64,000 nucleotides of DNA from Bacteroides congonensis (GCF_900130125.1 NZ_FQXY01000011.1:1368748-1432747); one strand, 5' to 3'. Shown: positions 43,413-54,113, counted from the first letter of the stretch. Notes: generated from the sequence alone by a model not told the origin. Made by a program: numbers and translations.

Positions 43413-46400
43413 ATGAAAACACGTTGTATCCTGTTCATTCTTTTATCCATATTATATTCTGCAAAACTGAAAGCAGAAGCTCCATCCTATGTATTTCGTC
43501 ATATAGGGATAGCCAATGGCTTGCCGGACAATTATGTGAAGAGTGTGTTTTGTTTGCCGGACGGACGTTTGGGGGTAAGAACAACTGTCCTGTTCAATTT
43601 ATATGATGGAAGCCAGTTCGTTAGCTTTCCTTATAATTCTCGTAGTTGGTATCCCATAACGTACAATCATGTTATTCCTGAGCAATACATTGATGCCCAT
43701 AATCGTTTGTGGATGAAAGAGCGGGGCGGACTTCGGGTCTTTGATTTGACAATGGAACAATACATTGCGAATGTCGATTCTTTGTTACAGGATTTAGGAA
43801 TGACAGAGAAAATATCCGATATGTTTATTGATTCGGAACGTCGTTATTGGTTTGTTACTTCCGGGAACTCCGTTTATATGTATGATGAAGCATTTAAAAC
43901 ATTGGAACAGGTATGTGCTAATGATGAATTCGTAGAATATTACGGCACCCTTTTGAATGTAGAGAGCCAGGGAAAGTACGCATGGATGATTCATAAGGAA
44001 GGTATTATCCGGTGTTATGATACAGATAGTAAACGTTTTGTCCGGCAGGAAAATTATCTGGAAGGAAAGCTGAAGCCGGAAGACCATGTTGTGCTGCACA
44101 TGTTGGACAATGGCGATTACTGGCTGATATGGGATCGTGGAGTTGGCTATTATAATTCACAAAGTAAAAAATGGCTGGAAGCTTTTACGATTCCTCAGGA
44201 TAATTACTCTCTGTTCACCTCTATGGATGTGGATCATGAAGGGAATGCGTGGGTAGGTTCTGTATCGCGAGGGGTTTATATCATCATGCGTCATAATTTG
44301 GCTGTTACGCAGATGACGGACATACCTTTGCAGACAGGTGAAACGATTCATAATGATATTCATAGCCTATGCTTCGATTCGCGGAATGGGAGTATGTGGA
44401 TCGGCTTTTTTAGCCAGGGACTATGCTATTATCATCCGAGCATGAATAAATTTCCTTTGTATAATCATCAGACTGCTTCCGGCAATTGGAAAAGTGAGAG
44501 CGTACGTGCCATGGTGGAAGATGAAAATGGGGATATTTTATTAGGTACGGGCAAAGGGCTTCATCGGTATAATCCCCGTACGCGGAAAGTGGATATCCCG
44601 TATAAAGACTTGGATTCACAGATATGCAGGGTATTGTATAAAGATAGTCATAAGCGTATTTGGGTAGGGACTTTCCATGATAACCTATACTGTATCGAGC
44701 AGGGAAAAGTCCGAAAATATTCTCCATATTTAGATATGGGTTATCAGCAGGATCCGGATTTCAGTAATATCCGTGCCATTGTTGAAGATAAAAAAGGTAA
44801 ATTGTGGATTAGCATTTATGGTGGTGTAGGCAACTTGGATCCCAACACTGGAGAAATCACCTTATTATCCGAAAGGCACCCGGAACTTAAAAAGTATAAG
44901 ATAGCGAATACCTTGGCTCTGGACAATGAAGGCAGATTGATTGTGGGAGCAGATAACGGACTCTATTTTTACCATCCGGAAACAGATACCGTATGGATTC
45001 CTGAACGTGATGCTCCCTCTGACAAGCTCTATATTCATGATAGTAACAAGTATAATAGTATATTGAATGACAGCCGGGGATTACTGTGGTTCGGTACGCA
45101 ATATGGTTTGAATATTGTAACTCCGGAACAACGCTTATATACTCTTCAAAAAGAAGACGGGCTATCTAATGCTACTATCCAAAGTATTCAGGAAGATAAT
45201 AACCATGATATATGGATTGCTACCATTAACTCTATTTGCAAGATTGAAGTTGGCAATCAAGGAGACGGTTACACTTTTCATGTCATTTCTTTTGCTTCGG
45301 AAGCCGGTTGGCAATTAGATGACTTATATGATTTTTGTTCGTTGAAGGCGACGGACGGGAAGATATATTTTGGGCGAGTGAATGGGTTCAATGCTTTCAC
45401 GCCGGAGAATGTCTCTTTCGATAAATCAGTAAACCGCCCTATTTTTACTTCTTTGCGATTGTTTAATACCCCTGTCCTTCCCGCTACAGAATATAATGGA
45501 AGGATTTTGTTTGACAAAGCTATTAATTACGTGCAAGATATCGAACTGGATTATGATGAGAATTTTATCACGCTGGATTTCTCTGGTTTGAATTTTACCC
45601 ACCCGTCGCATACTTTTTTCCGTTATCAATTGCAAGGCTTTGATAAGGAATGGATGGAGATGCTTTCCGATAATGGGGAAGGGCGTGCAACATATAATAA
45701 TCTTCCACCCGGAAGATACGTATTTAAAGTCTCTACGTCAGGCAATGATAAAGCATGGGGACCGGAAGCACAATTCTCTTTTGTGATTCATCCGCCTTTT
45801 TGGGATACCTTGGCGGCACGCATTATTTATTTTATCCTGTTCTGCGTCCTGGTCTATGTTTTTATATTGTTTATGAACAGAAGGAACCATCGAAAGCTGG
45901 TCCGTATGCAACGGGAAGAGGTTCAACGGCAGAAAGAGGAACTGGATCAGATGAAATTTCGTTTCTTTACGAATATCAGCCACGAGTTACGAACACCTCT
46001 GACATTGATTATTACTCCATTGGACATGTTGAAACGTAAGATAAGCGATGAATCTGTCAAGGAACAACTGAACAGCATTTACCGGAATGCACAGGAACTG
46101 CTGACTTTGGTGAATCAGTTGCTTGATTTCCGCAAACTGGAGATGAAAGGGGAAAAGTTGCATTTGATGAATGGTGATATGGAAGAATTTGTGATTTCCA
46201 TATCCGGCAGTTTCCTTCCCGTGGCGGCAGATAGACATTTTGATTTTACTTGCAGGACACTTCACCGGGCTTTATATATGTATTTCGACCGGGACAAGGT
46301 TCATAAGATAATCAATAACCTTCTGTCGAATGCTTTTAAGTTTACACCGGACGGTGGAAAAATTACGCTTTCGCTGGCTACGGAAGAAAAGTCCGGGAAG

Positions 46401-47492
46401 CAATACACCGTGATTACTGTTGCCGATACGGGAATAGGGATATCCGAGGCGGAACTACCCTTTATTTTTAATCGCTTTTATCAAGTGAAAAGCCACCGGA
46501 ATGAAGAAAAGACAGGTAGCGGTATCGGTCTTCATCTGATTAAGGAATATGTAGAATTGCATGGAGGTGAAGTGGTGGTGGAAAGTCATCCGGGGCAGGG
46601 GTCGTCATTCAGTGTCTATTTACCGATGGACTTGAAACCGGAAGGAGAAATGCTTATGGACGAATCATTGGAAGATGAGGTTGGAATACAATCGGACGGT
46701 TCTTCTCCGGTAGTGGCAGATAATCGGAAGAAATTGCTGCTGGTGGAAGATAATAAAGAATTCCGCACTTTCCTGAAAGAGCAATTAGCAGAGTTTTATC
46801 TAGTGGCAGAAGCTGCCGATGGAGAAGAAGGCGAGCGGAAAGCGATAGAAGAAAATCCGGATTTGATAATCAGTGACATTATGATGCCGAAAGTAGATGG
46901 AATCGAACTTTGCCGGCAAATCAAGACGAATGTGCAGACTTCTCATATCCCTGTGATTCTGCTGACGGCACGAACGGCGGACGATGTGAAAATCAATAGT
47001 TACGAGGTAGGGGCTGATTCTTATATGTCCAAGCCATTTAACTTTGATATGTTGATGGTGCGTGTAGAGAAACTGATAGAGCAGCAGGAGAAAAGGAAGC
47101 AAGAATTTAGTAGGAATATAGAAGTCAATCCAGGTTCGATCACTATCACATCTGTCGATGAGCAACTGATACAGAAAGCTTTGGAGTGTATCGAGAAAAA
47201 TATGGATAATACGGAGTATGCAGTCGAAGAACTGAGCCGGGACTTGGGAATGACCCGTATGAATCTGTACCGTAAACTGCAATCTATTACGGGAAATACT
47301 CCGTCCGATTTTATAAAGAGTATCCGTTTGAAGCGTGCCGCCCAGTTGCTTCAAGGCAGTCAGCTGACCATGGTAGAAGTGGCGGACCGTGTCGGATTTA
47401 GTTCGGCGAGTTACTTTACCAAATGCTTTAAAGAGATGTTCGGAGTACTTCCTACTCAATATGCAGAGAACTACAAAGCGGAAGAAAAATAA
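43413..47492 (+). CDS. Hybrid two-component system regulator (HTCS)
   Basis: The 1359-residue protein senses a periplasmic oligosaccharide and activates a PUL. In order: signal peptide; two seven-bladed propeller-type Reg_prop regions (about 25-730); Y_Y_Y domain (about 735-795); TM helix (about 802-822); HisKA with H857 in SHELRTPLTL; HATPase (NNLLSNAFKFTPDGG, GIGLHLIKEY); receiver with D1155 in IISDIMMPKVDG; and an AraC-type HTH (about 1255-1355, GFSSASYFTKCFKEMFG). All catalytic residues are present. The nearest targets are the GH28-GH2-GH95 genes that begin 112 bp downstream. Confidence 0.97.
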   Translation: MKTRCILFILLSILYSAKLKAEAPSYVFRHIGIANGLPDNYVKSVFCLPDGRLGVRTTVLFNLYDGSQFVSFPYNSRSWYPITYNHVIPEQYIDAHNRLWMKERGGLRVFDLTMEQYIANVDSLLQDLGMTEKISDMFIDSERRYWFVTSGNSVYMYDEAFKTLEQVCANDEFVEYYGTLLNVESQGKYAWMIHKEGIIRCYDTDSKRFVRQENYLEGKLKPEDHVVLHMLDNGDYWLIWDRGVGYYNSQSKKWLEAFTIPQDNYSLFTSMDVDHEGNAWVGSVSRGVYIIMRHNLAVTQMTDIPLQTGETIHNDIHSLCFDSRNGSMWIGFFSQGLCYYHPSMNKFPLYNHQTASGNWKSESVRAMVEDENGDILLGTGKGLHRYNPRTRKVDIPYKDLDSQICRVLYKDSHKRIWVGTFHDNLYCIEQGKVRKYSPYLDMGYQQDPDFSNIRAIVEDKKGKLWISIYGGVGNLDPNTGEITLLSERHPELKKYKIANTLALDNEGRLIVGADNGLYFYHPETDTVWIPERDAPSDKLYIHDSNKYNSILNDSRGLLWFGTQYGLNIVTPEQRLYTLQKEDGLSNATIQSIQEDNNHDIWIATINSICKIEVGNQGDGYTFHVISFASEAGWQLDDLYDFCSLKATDGKIYFGRVNGFNAFTPENVSFDKSVNRPIFTSLRLFNTPVLPATEYNGRILFDKAINYVQDIELDYDENFITLDFSGLNFTHPSHTFFRYQLQGFDKEWMEMLSDNGEGRATYNNLPPGRYVFKVSTSGNDKAWGPEAQFSFVIHPPFWDTLAARIIYFILFCVLVYVFILFMNRRNHRKLVRMQREEVQRQKEELDQMKFRFFTNISHELRTPLTLIITPLDMLKRKISDESVKEQLNSIYRNAQELLTLVNQLLDFRKLEMKGEKLHLMNGDMEEFVISISGSFLPVAADRHFDFTCRTLHRALYMYFDRDKVHKIINNLLSNAFKFTPDGGKITLSLATEEKSGKQYTVITVADTGIGISEAELPFIFNRFYQVKSHRNEEKTGSGIGLHLIKEYVELHGGEVVVESHPGQGSSFSVYLPMDLKPEGEMLMDESLEDEVGIQSDGSSPVVADNRKKLLLVEDNKEFRTFLKEQLAEFYLVAEAADGEEGERKAIEENPDLIISDIMMPKVDGIELCRQIKTNVQTSHIPVILLTARTADDVKINSYEVGADSYMSKPFNFDMLMVRVEKLIEQQEKRKQEFSRNIEVNPGSITITSVDEQLIQKALECIEKNMDNTEYAVEELSRDLGMTRMNLYRKLQSITGNTPSDFIKSIRLKRAAQLLQGSQLTMVEVADRVGFSSASYFTKCFKEMFGVLPTQYAENYKAEEK

Positions 47493-47524
47493 GAAACAGT
47501 AAAAAGTTTCAGTCTGGGATAGGC

Positions 47525-47572
47525 AAATCTCCTTTATTGTTCGTAGTAGACAGCAAAGGAGATTTTTTTTTT
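47525..47572 (+). terminator. Terminator of the HTCS gene
   Basis: A perfect 11-bp repeat, AAATCTCCTTT (47525-47535) and AAAGGAGATTT (47555-47565), is followed by a long T run. Confidence 0.9.
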
Positions 47573-47604
47573 ACCAGGAATAGAAGTTTAATAAAGTTAG
47601 TACA

Positions 47605-49017
47605 ATGAATATAGTAAGAAGATTATTAGAAAGGAGAATTTGGCTGTTGGTAGCATCTGTTGCACTTTCAACAGCCGTAAATGCGCAGGTAGTGACCTAC
47701 CCGGAAGCGTTGAACCCCGGTATGCCGCACAATGATGATTACACCGTAAAGGTTCGTGTACCGGGTGGAGAGTGGAAAGATCTGTTTGAGTATAATGTCC
47801 ATGTGGATATGGACAATATACAGTCGGCCTCAATGGTGCAATTCGATATGGGAAGCTCTGTCGAAGTGATGGTGAAGAAGAATAACGGGCTGATTCAGGA
47901 TGTAAAGATACGCCCGTTATCGGCAGGTGTACGGCATGCGGTCAACCGGAACACAATTCTTTTTACATTAGAGAAACCTCAATACCTGTCTGTAGAGTTT
48001 AATGGGGATCGTTTGCATAATCTTCATCTTTTTGCCAATCCGTTGGAGATTGAAACATATTCGGAAAGCAGTGATAAAGTAATGTATTTCGGACCGGGCA
48101 TACACAAACCTCAGGATTTGCCGAATACGCAAATACAGATACCCTCTAATACAACTGTTTATCTGGCTCCCGGAGCTGTGGTGAAAGCCAAGCTCTTGAT
48201 TGATAAAGCGGAAAATGTACGTATCATTGGTCGGGGGATTCTTGATCATCCGCTTCGCGGAGTGGAAGTCACTCACTCAAAAAATATCCTGATAGATGGA
48301 ATTACAATCGTAAACCCCGACCACTACACCGTGTTTGGCGGTGAAGCGACCGGGCTGACTATCAAAAACCTTAAATCATTTAGCTGTAAAAGCTGGAGTG
48401 ACGGCATTGACTTGATGTGCTGCAAGGACGTGTTGATAGATAATGTATTTATGCGCAACAGTGATGATTGTATTGCTATCTACGCCCACCGCTGGGTTTA
48501 TTATGGCGGAAGTAAAAATATAACTTTGCAGAATTCTATTCTTTGGGCGGATATTGCCCATCCTATTAATATTGGCGGACATGGAAATCCGGACGACAAT
48601 GTGGGTGAGACAGTGGAAAATATAACAGTCCGCAATGTTGATATTCTCGAACACGATGAGGACGACCCTTTGTATCAGGGCTGTATGGCGATAGACTGTG
48701 GTGATAAGAATCTGGTATGCAAAGTCCTGTTTGAGAATATCCGTGTAGAAAGTATTCAGGAAGGGAGATTATTTCATGTCAATGTCCGCTTTAACCCGAA
48801 ATATGACAAGCAACCCGGGCGTGGCGTCGAAGATGTGACCTTCCGGAATATAACGTATGACGGAGCAGGTGAAAATCCGTCTTTGATAAAAGGTCTGGAC
48901 GAAGACCGGTGTGTAAGGAATGTGACATTTGAGAATGTGATAATAAATGGTTCGAAGATGAAAAATATAGATGGCTTTATCACCAATGGCTGTATTAAGG
49001 ATATTAAAGTAAAATAG
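47605..49017 (+). CDS. GH28-family glycoside hydrolase (polygalacturonase-like), secreted
   Basis: The 470-residue protein has a signal peptide (about 1-28, ending VNAQ) and a right-handed parallel beta-helix. GH28-type catalytic positions are D266 (SDGID), D287-D288 (NSDDCI) and H326 (GGHGNPD). GH28 enzymes cut alpha-linked galacturonic acid or related linkages in pectins, usually as exo- or endo-hydrolases. With GH2 and GH95 genes next to it and an HTCS upstream, the target is probably a pectic or other galactose/fucose-containing polymer. Beta-helix isomerases or dextranases are less likely. Confidence 0.85.
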   Translation: MNIVRRLLERRIWLLVASVALSTAVNAQVVTYPEALNPGMPHNDDYTVKVRVPGGEWKDLFEYNVHVDMDNIQSASMVQFDMGSSVEVMVKKNNGLIQDVKIRPLSAGVRHAVNRNTILFTLEKPQYLSVEFNGDRLHNLHLFANPLEIETYSESSDKVMYFGPGIHKPQDLPNTQIQIPSNTTVYLAPGAVVKAKLLIDKAENVRIIGRGILDHPLRGVEVTHSKNILIDGITIVNPDHYTVFGGEATGLTIKNLKSFSCKSWSDGIDLMCCKDVLIDNVFMRNSDDCIAIYAHRWVYYGGSKNITLQNSILWADIAHPINIGGHGNPDDNVGETVENITVRNVDILEHDEDDPLYQGCMAIDCGDKNLVCKVLFENIRVESIQEGRLFHVNVRFNPKYDKQPGRGVEDVTFRNITYDGAGENPSLIKGLDEDRCVRNVTFENVIINGSKMKNIDGFITNGCIKDIKVK

Positions 49018-49032
49018 AAATAATAGAATAGC

Positions 49033-51639
49033 ATGATACGAAAACTAAGAATATGCATATTGCTTTCGCTCATTGTAGGTTTAGGCATTTACTCTCCTGT
49101 CTGTGCACAAGCGATAGATTCCCCCCGGCAAACGTTGAATTTTAACCGGGAGTGGAAATACGCGCAGGGTGATTATCCGGGTGCGGAGCAGGCAATCTAT
49201 GCTGATAAGGACTGGGAGACAGTAGGCATACCTCACTCTTTTAGTATTCCTTATTTTATGTCGAAAGATTTCTATGTAGGCTACGGATGGTATCGCAAAT
49301 CCTTCACCTTGTCTGCCGGAGAATTGAAAAAGAAGTTGTTTTTGGAATTTGACGGCGTGTTTCAGGATGCGGAAATCTTTATGAACGGGAAACGGGTGGG
49401 ACATCATATAGGTGGCTACACAGGCTTTTCCATTGATATATCCTCTGTCGTTCGTATAGGGAACAATATCCTTGCTGTCCGTGTCAATAACTTATGGCGC
49501 CCGGATATTGCTCCTCGTGCGGGTGAACATGTGTTTAGTGGTGGCATTTATCGTAATGTACGTTTGGTGATGAAAGCACCGGCATTTCTTGACTGGTACG
49601 GAGTGCAGGTGACGACTCCTGATTTGGCGGCGAATCAAGGAAAAACATCCGTTGTAAAAGTACTGACAGATGTTTGTAATCAAAGTAAGGGAGCGGCAGA
49701 CTATCAACTGGTGACTGAAGTACTGGATGCGAAAGCGAGGGTAGTGGCATCAGCAAAAAGTACAATGAACATACCTGCTAATACGAGCAGGCAATTCGAA
49801 CAGCTTACCGATGCCGTAGAATCCCCCGTTTTGTGGTCGCCGGAATCTCCGGAATTATATACGGTAGTCAGTTCCTTGTATCAGGGAAAACGGCTGCTCG
49901 ACCGTGAAGAAACTTCTTTTGGCTTCCGTTGGATAGAATGGACGCCCGATAAAGGATTTTTCTTGAATGGGAAGCATCTCTATCTGAGAGGAGCCAATGT
50001 GCATCAAGACCATGCCGGTTGGGGAGATGCTGTAACGGAGACGGGCATGCGGCGGGATGTAGATATGATGAAAGAAGCCGGTTTCAACTTCATCCGTGGG
50101 TCCCATTATCCGCATGCTCCGGCTTTCTCCCGTGCGTGCGACGAAGTGGGCATACTTTTCTGGTCCGAAGCTCCTTTTTGGGGGATAGGTGGTTTTAAGC
50201 CTGATGGTTATTGGAACTCCAGTGCCTATCCGGTGGATGAAAAAGACTGTGCAGGTTTTGAAGAAAGCGCTATGCAACAGTTGGCGGATATGATACGTGT
50301 TCATCGTAATCATCCTTCGATTATAGCGTGGAGTATGTGCAATGAGGCTTTCTTTTCGGCTCCCGAAGCAATGCCCGGTGTACGTCGTTTACTTCGGAAG
50401 ATGGTAGATTTGAGTCGCTGTTTAGATCCTACCCGTCCTGCGGCAGTAGGAGGTGTCCAACGTCCGTTAGGGAAAGAACGCATAGACACAATTGGCGATA
50501 TAGCAGGCTATAATGGTGACGGAGCCACGATTGCCGACTTCATAAATCCGGGTATTCCCAGTATGGTTTCGGAGTATGGAAGTATTACTGCCGAACGTCC
50601 GGGACCCTATTCGCCGGGATGGAGAAGCTTGCAGGAAGGCGATGCCTGGAAAGGACGGACTTGGCGTAGCGGGCAAGCTGTCTGGTGCGGATTCGATCAT
50701 GGAAGCATCGCCGGAAGCCAACTGGGAAAAATGGGAATTGTAGACTATTTCCGTATTCCGAAACGTGCGTGGTACTGGTATCGCAATGAATATCGGCAGA
50801 TAACACCGCCCGAATGGGCGCAAGAGGGAGTGCCTGCACAAATCAAGCTCACGGCATCTAAAACAAAAAACGTTCGTGCGGATGGTACGGATGACGCATT
50901 ACTTACGGTTGCCATACTCGATGCACAAGGAAAGGAACTGAGCAACTCTCCTACGGTGACTTTGACGCTTCTTTCCGGTCCCGGGGAATTTCCTACCGGA
51001 CGATCCATTACTTTCGCGGAAGGAAGTGATATTCGCATCATGGACGGAAAGGCTGCCATTGAATTTCGTTCCTTTTATTCGGGTGTGGCAGAGATTGAGG
51101 CAACGTCTCCGGGATTGAAATCCGCCCGGGTCAGCCTTACTTTTGAAGATGCTCCTATGTATGTAGAAGGAGTCACTTCCCCAGTGAAAGAACGCCCCTA
51201 TGTACGTTTTGTAAAAACAAAGACAGGCGAGGATATTCAGACTTTCGGACGGAATAATCCGACTTTTGCCAGCAGTTCGGCTGTGGGACATTCAGCGGGT
51301 TATGCGGCAGACGGTGATATGAAATCCTATTGGCAGGCAGATGCGGACGACCTCAATCCCAGTTGGACATTGGATACGGAGAAAGGGCTTGCCTTACGTG
51401 AAGTACTGATCACTTTTCCTGCCGCAAAGATTTATCAATATAAGATAGAAGCGTCGGCAGATAATGTACATTGGAGTTTGCTGTCCGATAAGACAGACAA
51501 CCATAGCTTGGTGAAAACAGTACAGTTTGCATTGAAAGAGAACCGAAAAGTTCGTTTTGTACGCATTACTTTCCGGAAAACTACTGACGGGCTTCCTGCT
51601 ATATCAGAAGTTATCGCAAGAGGAATTGTATTAGAATAA
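49033..51639 (+). CDS. GH2-family glycoside hydrolase with C-terminal discoidin-like domain
   Basis: The 868-residue protein has a signal peptide (ending VCAQA), the GH2 sugar-binding, Ig-like and TIM-barrel domains (about 35-600) and a C-terminal F5/8C-like part (about 735-868). The acid/base is E438 in SMCNEAFF, and the nucleophile is E514 in MVSEYGS. GH2 enzymes release beta-galactose, beta-glucuronic acid or beta-mannose from the non-reducing end; which one cannot be read. It lies 15 bp after GH28 and 16 bp before GH95. Confidence 0.93.
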   Translation: MIRKLRICILLSLIVGLGIYSPVCAQAIDSPRQTLNFNREWKYAQGDYPGAEQAIYADKDWETVGIPHSFSIPYFMSKDFYVGYGWYRKSFTLSAGELKKKLFLEFDGVFQDAEIFMNGKRVGHHIGGYTGFSIDISSVVRIGNNILAVRVNNLWRPDIAPRAGEHVFSGGIYRNVRLVMKAPAFLDWYGVQVTTPDLAANQGKTSVVKVLTDVCNQSKGAADYQLVTEVLDAKARVVASAKSTMNIPANTSRQFEQLTDAVESPVLWSPESPELYTVVSSLYQGKRLLDREETSFGFRWIEWTPDKGFFLNGKHLYLRGANVHQDHAGWGDAVTETGMRRDVDMMKEAGFNFIRGSHYPHAPAFSRACDEVGILFWSEAPFWGIGGFKPDGYWNSSAYPVDEKDCAGFEESAMQQLADMIRVHRNHPSIIAWSMCNEAFFSAPEAMPGVRRLLRKMVDLSRCLDPTRPAAVGGVQRPLGKERIDTIGDIAGYNGDGATIADFINPGIPSMVSEYGSITAERPGPYSPGWRSLQEGDAWKGRTWRSGQAVWCGFDHGSIAGSQLGKMGIVDYFRIPKRAWYWYRNEYRQITPPEWAQEGVPAQIKLTASKTKNVRADGTDDALLTVAILDAQGKELSNSPTVTLTLLSGPGEFPTGRSITFAEGSDIRIMDGKAAIEFRSFYSGVAEIEATSPGLKSARVSLTFEDAPMYVEGVTSPVKERPYVRFVKTKTGEDIQTFGRNNPTFASSSAVGHSAGYAADGDMKSYWQADADDLNPSWTLDTEKGLALREVLITFPAAKIYQYKIEASADNVHWSLLSDKTDNHSLVKTVQFALKENRKVRFVRITFRKTTDGLPAISEVIARGIVLE

Positions 51640-51655
51640 AAAGAAATAAGGAAAT

Positions 51656-53932
51656 ATGAAAATAAATAACGCAAAGAAATCCCTCAGATTATTCGGACTC
51701 CTGCTTTTACTTGTATTGCCGGGGTTGCAAACGATGTTTGCCGGGCAACCCCCCATGAAATTATGGTATGACAAACCGGCAACCGTATGGATGACTTCCG
51801 CCTTGCCCATTGGTAACGGCGAATTGGGCGGCATGTTTTTTGGCGGCGTAGCGAAAGAGCAAATGCAGTTCAATGAAAAAACGCTATGGACAGGGAGTAC
51901 GGCAAAGCGAGGAGCTTATCAGAATTTTGGCGACTTGTTTCTTGAATTTCCGGAACAACCTTCTACCTATACCGAATATAAAAGAGAATTAAGTCTGGAT
52001 AATGCCCTTGGTTCCGTGTCGTACAGGCAGAATGGTATCCACTATCATCGTGAATATTTTGCGAGCTATCCCGACAGTGTGATTGTGATGCGGATAACGA
52101 CTCCCGGAAAAAAAGGAAAACTCTCTTTTTCCGTTCGGTTGGCGGATGCTCATCCGGGCGTTACGAAAGCCGGAGGGAACAAGATAACGATAAGCGGAAC
52201 TCTTGATTTGCTTTCCTATGAGGCACAAGCCGGAGTATGGAATGAAGGAGGAACGCTGGCGGTAGAAGGAACTGAAATCAAGGTATCGGATGCCGATGCC
52301 GTTACCATATTGTTGTCTGCTGCAACAAATTATAGTATTCATTCTTCTAGTTATCTCGGAGAGTCGAAAGAACAGTTGCACCGGAGAGTTTCACGAAGAA
52401 TAGCGCAGGCAGGTGAAAAAGAATATAAAGAATTGAAGCAAGTTCATCTGGCAGACTATTGTCCGAAATTCAATCGTGTGAAATTGGACTTAGGAGGGAA
52501 AATGCCTGATATTCCTACCGACTTGCTGGTCAGTGAACATAAGGAAAGCGTGTATTTGGATATGTTATATTTTCAATATGGACGTTATCTGATGCTGGGT
52601 TCATCCCGTGGGATGAGTTTGCCTAATAATCTACAGGGGATTTGGAATAATGATAACCGTCCCGCCTGGCAGTGTGATATTCATACGAATATCAATATAC
52701 AGATGAATTATTGGCCTGCGGAAAATACAAATTTGTTGGAGTGTCATCATCCTTTCCTGGATTATATAGCGACGGAAGCCCGAAAGAAAGACGGAAGTTG
52801 GCAGAAGGTAGCCCGGAAAGAGAACCTGCGGGGCTGGTCTATGAAGACTCAAAGTAATATTTTTGCATTTACCGATTGGAACATCAACCGTCCCGTCAAT
52901 GCCTGGTTCTGTATGCATCTATGGCAACATTTTGCTTATAGTGCGGATACTGTTTATCTTAAAGAGACAGCATTCCCGGTGATGCAGGCTGCTTGCGAAT
53001 ACTGGTTCGACCGTTTGAAGAAAGATGATAAGACAGGCAAATGGATTGCTCCTGCCGAATGGTCACCGGAGCAGGGACCATGGGAAGATGGAGTGACTTA
53101 TGCACAACAACTGGTTCGGGAATTATTCGACCAGACATTAAAAGCCGCGGAGATTGTCGGCTCGGATTCTTCTTTCAAGAGGGAATTGAAGGATAAATAT
53201 GAGAATTTGGATTATGGACTTGTGATTGGCGATTGGGGACAGATTCGTGAATGGAAGAACCATGCTGATATAAAGGGAGATGATCATCGTCATTTATCAC
53301 ATTTGATGGCTTTGTATCCGGGGAATCATATTTCGTACCATTTAGATAAAACTTATGCTGACGCGGCTAAAACGTCACTCGAGTCTCGGGGCGACCAAGG
53401 AACAGGATGGAGTCGTGCATGGAAGATAGCATGTTGGGCACGTTTGTTTGACGGGGAACATGCCTATCGGTTATTAAAGTCCGCACTTAGCCTCTCCACT
53501 CTGACAGTGGTAAGCATGGACAATAGTAAAGGAGGAGTGTATGAGAACTTGTTGGACTCTCATCCCCCGTTTCAGATTGACGGTAATTTCGGAGCGACAG
53601 CGGGAATTGCAGAAATGTTGCTTCAAAGTAATTTGGGTTTCATTCAACTTGTGCCGGCTTTGCCGGAAGCTTGGTCCTGCGGAGAATTTACTGGCTTGAA
53701 AGCTGTCGGAAATTTTACGGTTAGTCTTTTATGGAAGAGCGGTAAGCCGGCGAAGTGCCGTGTCTATTCCGGTTCGGGAAATGAATGTAAGGTCTATTGT
53801 CCGGCAGGAATGAGAATCACTGCTGTCAAAGATAAGTCCGGGAGAAAGATAGATTTTACATCAACAGGAGAACTGGTTGCTTTTTCTACACAGAAAGGAG
53901 AAGAATATAAGCTTATTATCGCTTCTAAATAA
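51656..53932 (+). CDS. GH95-family alpha-L-fucosidase/alpha-L-galactosidase-type enzyme
   Basis: The 758-residue protein has a signal peptide (about 1-30) and a GH95 layout: N-terminal beta domain (PIGNGELGGMFFGG), alpha/alpha barrel and a C-terminal beta part. The catalytic set is visible: NYWPAENTNLLECHHP with the paired Asn, the acid E472 in WSPEQGP, and D642 in IDGNFG. GH95 enzymes release alpha-1,2-L-fucose or alpha-L-galactose by inversion. It is the third gene of the GH operon. A weak hairpin at 53999-54037 may end the transcript. Confidence 0.93.
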   Translation: MKINNAKKSLRLFGLLLLLVLPGLQTMFAGQPPMKLWYDKPATVWMTSALPIGNGELGGMFFGGVAKEQMQFNEKTLWTGSTAKRGAYQNFGDLFLEFPEQPSTYTEYKRELSLDNALGSVSYRQNGIHYHREYFASYPDSVIVMRITTPGKKGKLSFSVRLADAHPGVTKAGGNKITISGTLDLLSYEAQAGVWNEGGTLAVEGTEIKVSDADAVTILLSAATNYSIHSSSYLGESKEQLHRRVSRRIAQAGEKEYKELKQVHLADYCPKFNRVKLDLGGKMPDIPTDLLVSEHKESVYLDMLYFQYGRYLMLGSSRGMSLPNNLQGIWNNDNRPAWQCDIHTNINIQMNYWPAENTNLLECHHPFLDYIATEARKKDGSWQKVARKENLRGWSMKTQSNIFAFTDWNINRPVNAWFCMHLWQHFAYSADTVYLKETAFPVMQAACEYWFDRLKKDDKTGKWIAPAEWSPEQGPWEDGVTYAQQLVRELFDQTLKAAEIVGSDSSFKRELKDKYENLDYGLVIGDWGQIREWKNHADIKGDDHRHLSHLMALYPGNHISYHLDKTYADAAKTSLESRGDQGTGWSRAWKIACWARLFDGEHAYRLLKSALSLSTLTVVSMDNSKGGVYENLLDSHPPFQIDGNFGATAGIAEMLLQSNLGFIQLVPALPEAWSCGEFTGLKAVGNFTVSLLWKSGKPAKCRVYSGSGNECKVYCPAGMRITAVKDKSGRKIDFTSTGELVAFSTQKGEEYKLIIASK

Positions 53933-53998
53933 ATAGTTTATAAGGTGGTTTCAGTCTTCATCCACTTTCGGAATAGACTGATGGAAAGGCTCTAACGG

Positions 53999-54037
53999 CT
54001 GAAAGCAAGCGTTTATACAAGGACGGATTGCTTTCAG
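53999..54037. repeat. Hairpin CTGAAAGCAA / TTGCTTTCAG
   Basis: Perfect 10-bp arms at 53999-54008 and 54028-54037, 19-nt loop, followed by TTGTTATTTTT. It may end the GH operon. The arm core is the same as that of the hairpin at 26754-26819. Confidence 0.65.
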
Positions 54038-54113
54038 TTGTTATTTTTGTGTGAACCTACGGCATCCTATGTATAAGATTATGGCTAAAGATAATGTTCT
54101 CTACAGGTAAATA

